Assembly (NCBI GenBank): GCA_029213165.1
Contig: JARGNO010000004.1
Coordinates: forward strand, 61,973 to 125,972
Direction of reading: 5' to 3'
Length of the DNA stretch: 64,000 nt
From: Minwuia sp.
GTDB lineage: Bacteria > Pseudomonadota > Alphaproteobacteria > Minwuiales > Minwuiaceae
Shown: piece after piece, positions 62,429 through 64,000 of the stretch
How positions within the stretch are numbered: position 1 is the stretch's first letter
How the letters are laid out: the number at the start of each line of letters is the position of its first letter
Notes under the pieces: generated by a model
Told to the model about the DNA's origin: nothing
Seen by the model: the letters and a program-made list of their open reading frames with translations, nothing else
The model's database searches: none
Program-made: the position numbers and the translations under genes

Positions 62429-63235
62429 GTGCGTAAATCCCCCCTGATCAATGTCATGGAGCGCGCGGTCCGCAAGGCGGGCCGGTCACTGCTGCATGAC
62501 TTCGGCGAGATCGAGCAGTTGCAGGTTTCCCGCAAGGGGCCCGGCGACTTTGTCACCAATGCGGACTTGCAGGCGGAGCGTATCCTGCGGGAGGAACTGC
62601 AGCGGGCACGCCCCGATTTCGGCTTCCTGCTGGAGGAAGGCGGGGAGGTCAAGGGCGCGGATCCCGAGAGCTTCTGGATCATCGATCCGCTGGATGGCAC
62701 CACCAATTTCCTGCACGGTATCCCGCATTTCGCCATCTCGCTGGGGCTGCAGCAGCATGGCGAGCTGGTTGCCGGCATGGTGCTGGCACCGGTCGGCGAC
62801 GAGATGTACTACGCCGAGAAGGGCCGAGGTGCGTTCGTCAATGACAAGCGCCTTCGGGTGTCAGGACGCACACGCATGGATGAGTCGGTCTTCGGTACCG
62901 GCATTCCGCATATCGGCAAGGACGGCCACGCGACATTCCATCGGGAGATGCAGGAACTGACCGGGCGGGTCGCCGGTATCCGTCGGCTCGGCGTTGCCTC
63001 GCTGGATCTGGCCTATGTCGCGGCAGGCCGGTTCGAGGGCTTCTGGGAACGGGACCTCAAGGCCTGGGACATGGCCGCCGGAATCGTTCTGGTGCGAGAG
63101 GCCGGTGGTCTGGTGACGGATCTTAACGGCGGTCGCAAGATGCTGCAGAACGGCAGCATCGTAGCCGGGAACGGCCAGATGCAGCAGCCCCTGCTGCAGG
63201 CGCTGAAGGATGCGGCGAAGCGCAAGGCTGCCTGA
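62429..63235 (+). CDS. suhB: Inositol monophosphatase family protein; GTG start
   Basis: 'GDFVTNADLQAERILREEL', 'WIIDPLDGTTNFLHGIPHFAISLGLQ', 'ERDLKAWDMAAGIVLVREAGG'. Confidence 0.95.
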   Translation: MRKSPLINVMERAVRKAGRSLLHDFGEIEQLQVSRKGPGDFVTNADLQAERILREELQRARPDFGFLLEEGGEVKGADPESFWIIDPLDGTTNFLHGIPHFAISLGLQQHGELVAGMVLAPVGDEMYYAEKGRGAFVNDKRLRVSGRTRMDESVFGTGIPHIGKDGHATFHREMQELTGRVAGIRRLGVASLDLAYVAAGRFEGFWERDLKAWDMAAGIVLVREAGGLVTDLNGGRKMLQNGSIVAGNGQMQQPLLQALKDAAKRKAA

Positions 63236-63349
63236 TTTTCGCCACAGGCGTCCCCGATCATGGACAGGTTGCACGGCGCGACCGGTCAAGGCGGGTTTTG
63301 ATCTGGACGACTGATGCAGTAATGTCCGCCCAAACAGGGCTGGAGGGCA

Positions 63350-64000
63350 GTGAACTTGGCAACCTGCGGCAAGGGCGGGCAGAGGCCTGATTCGAAGCAT
63401 GTACGTGGCACTTCGGTGATGGCGATGGTGATTGGCATCAGTGCGTTGTCGTTCGGTGCGCCGGTCATGGCGCAGCAGGGCGCCGTATGGATCAATCCCG
63501 ATATCGTCGGCACGGCCCCCGCCCCGCAGGTGCAGCCGAGCCTTGTGTCGCCTGGCCCACAACGCTACCGGCTGCCGTTCAACAGACCGTCCGGACCGGT
63601 GCGGCTGACGCCGCCTGGCAGTCGAAACAGCACTGCCGGAGTGACGGGCAGTGGCACTGCGCCGGTCCTTTCACGACCGGCGGCCCCGCGTGCGCCTGTG
63701 ACTGTTGCCTTGCAGCCTCCCCCTGTCGCCGCCCCCGCAACCTCAGTTGCGCGACCGGTCGCGCCGCCGACTGCGCAACCGCCAGCTACTGCGGCGGCCT
63801 CTTCAAACCCGGCACCCCCGGCTCCGCCACCTTCAACTCCGGCACCGGCGCGTACGGTTGCCGCAAGCCCGGCACCGGAATCGCCGAGAACGGAACCGCG
63901 TGTCATTCGCCCGACCGCACCAGCCACCGTCGAGGCCCCGGCCGCGGCACCGACGCCGCCCCGTACCACGCCTGCGGCACCACCCCGACAGGTTGCCACC
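63350..64000 (+). CDS. Partial secreted Pro/Ala-rich protein running off the right edge
   Basis: GTG start with GGAGG RBS, stop-free frame to 64000: MNLATCGKGGQRPDSKHVRGTSVMAMVIGISALSFGAPVMAQQGAVWINPDIVGTAPAPQ...; not in ORF track (no stop in window). Confidence 0.65.
   Translation, partial: MNLATCGKGGQRPDSKHVRGTSVMAMVIGISALSFGAPVMAQQGAVWINPDIVGTAPAPQVQPSLVSPGPQRYRLPFNRPSGPVRLTPPGSRNSTAGVTGSGTAPVLSRPAAPRAPVTVALQPPPVAAPATSVARPVAPPTAQPPATAAASSNPAPPAPPPSTPAPARTVAASPAPESPRTEPRVIRPTAPATVEAPAAAPTPPRTTPAAPPRQVAT

Noticed and set aside
63565-63999. 144-aa minus-strand Gly/Ala-rich ORF
   Set aside because: Antisense of the Pro/Ala-rich plus-strand CDS starting at 63350, which has an RBS and signal peptide.

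Overview
High-GC, gene-dense bacterial chromosome segment. Its protein families and style suggest a marine-type alphaproteobacterium, possibly Rhodospirillales-like (inference only). There are about 54 supportable CDSs, including one partial at each window edge. Housekeeping genes: purD, etfBA, gltBD, pyrD, ygfZ, gpsA, efp, suhB. From 17 to 29 kb is a catabolic/transport block: SDRs, a TRAP transporter, CaiB/BaiF CoA-transferases and a Baeyer-Villiger-type monooxygenase. From 33.9 to 41.2 kb a creatinase and a DoeA-like M24 hydrolase bracket a complete PotABCD-type ABC transporter. From 42 to 49 kb is a PQQ cluster pqqA-C-D-E without pqqB; pqqA is a 25-codon ORF missing from the supplied track. 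It lies directly downstream of a form-II CODH-like coxG-S-L-M set. From 52.8 to 60.7 kb is a single 2619-aa RTX protein with a 173-aa repeat period, a cohesin-like domain, two cadherin-like domains and a duplicated dockerin-like tail. No tRNA, rRNA, CRISPR array, transposase or phage genes were recognised. The candidates most worth follow-up are the RTX/cohesin-like/dockerin-like protein, the creatinase-transporter-DoeA-like locus, and the pqqB-less PQQ cluster next to the cox-like operon. All calls come from reading the sequence; no database search was run.
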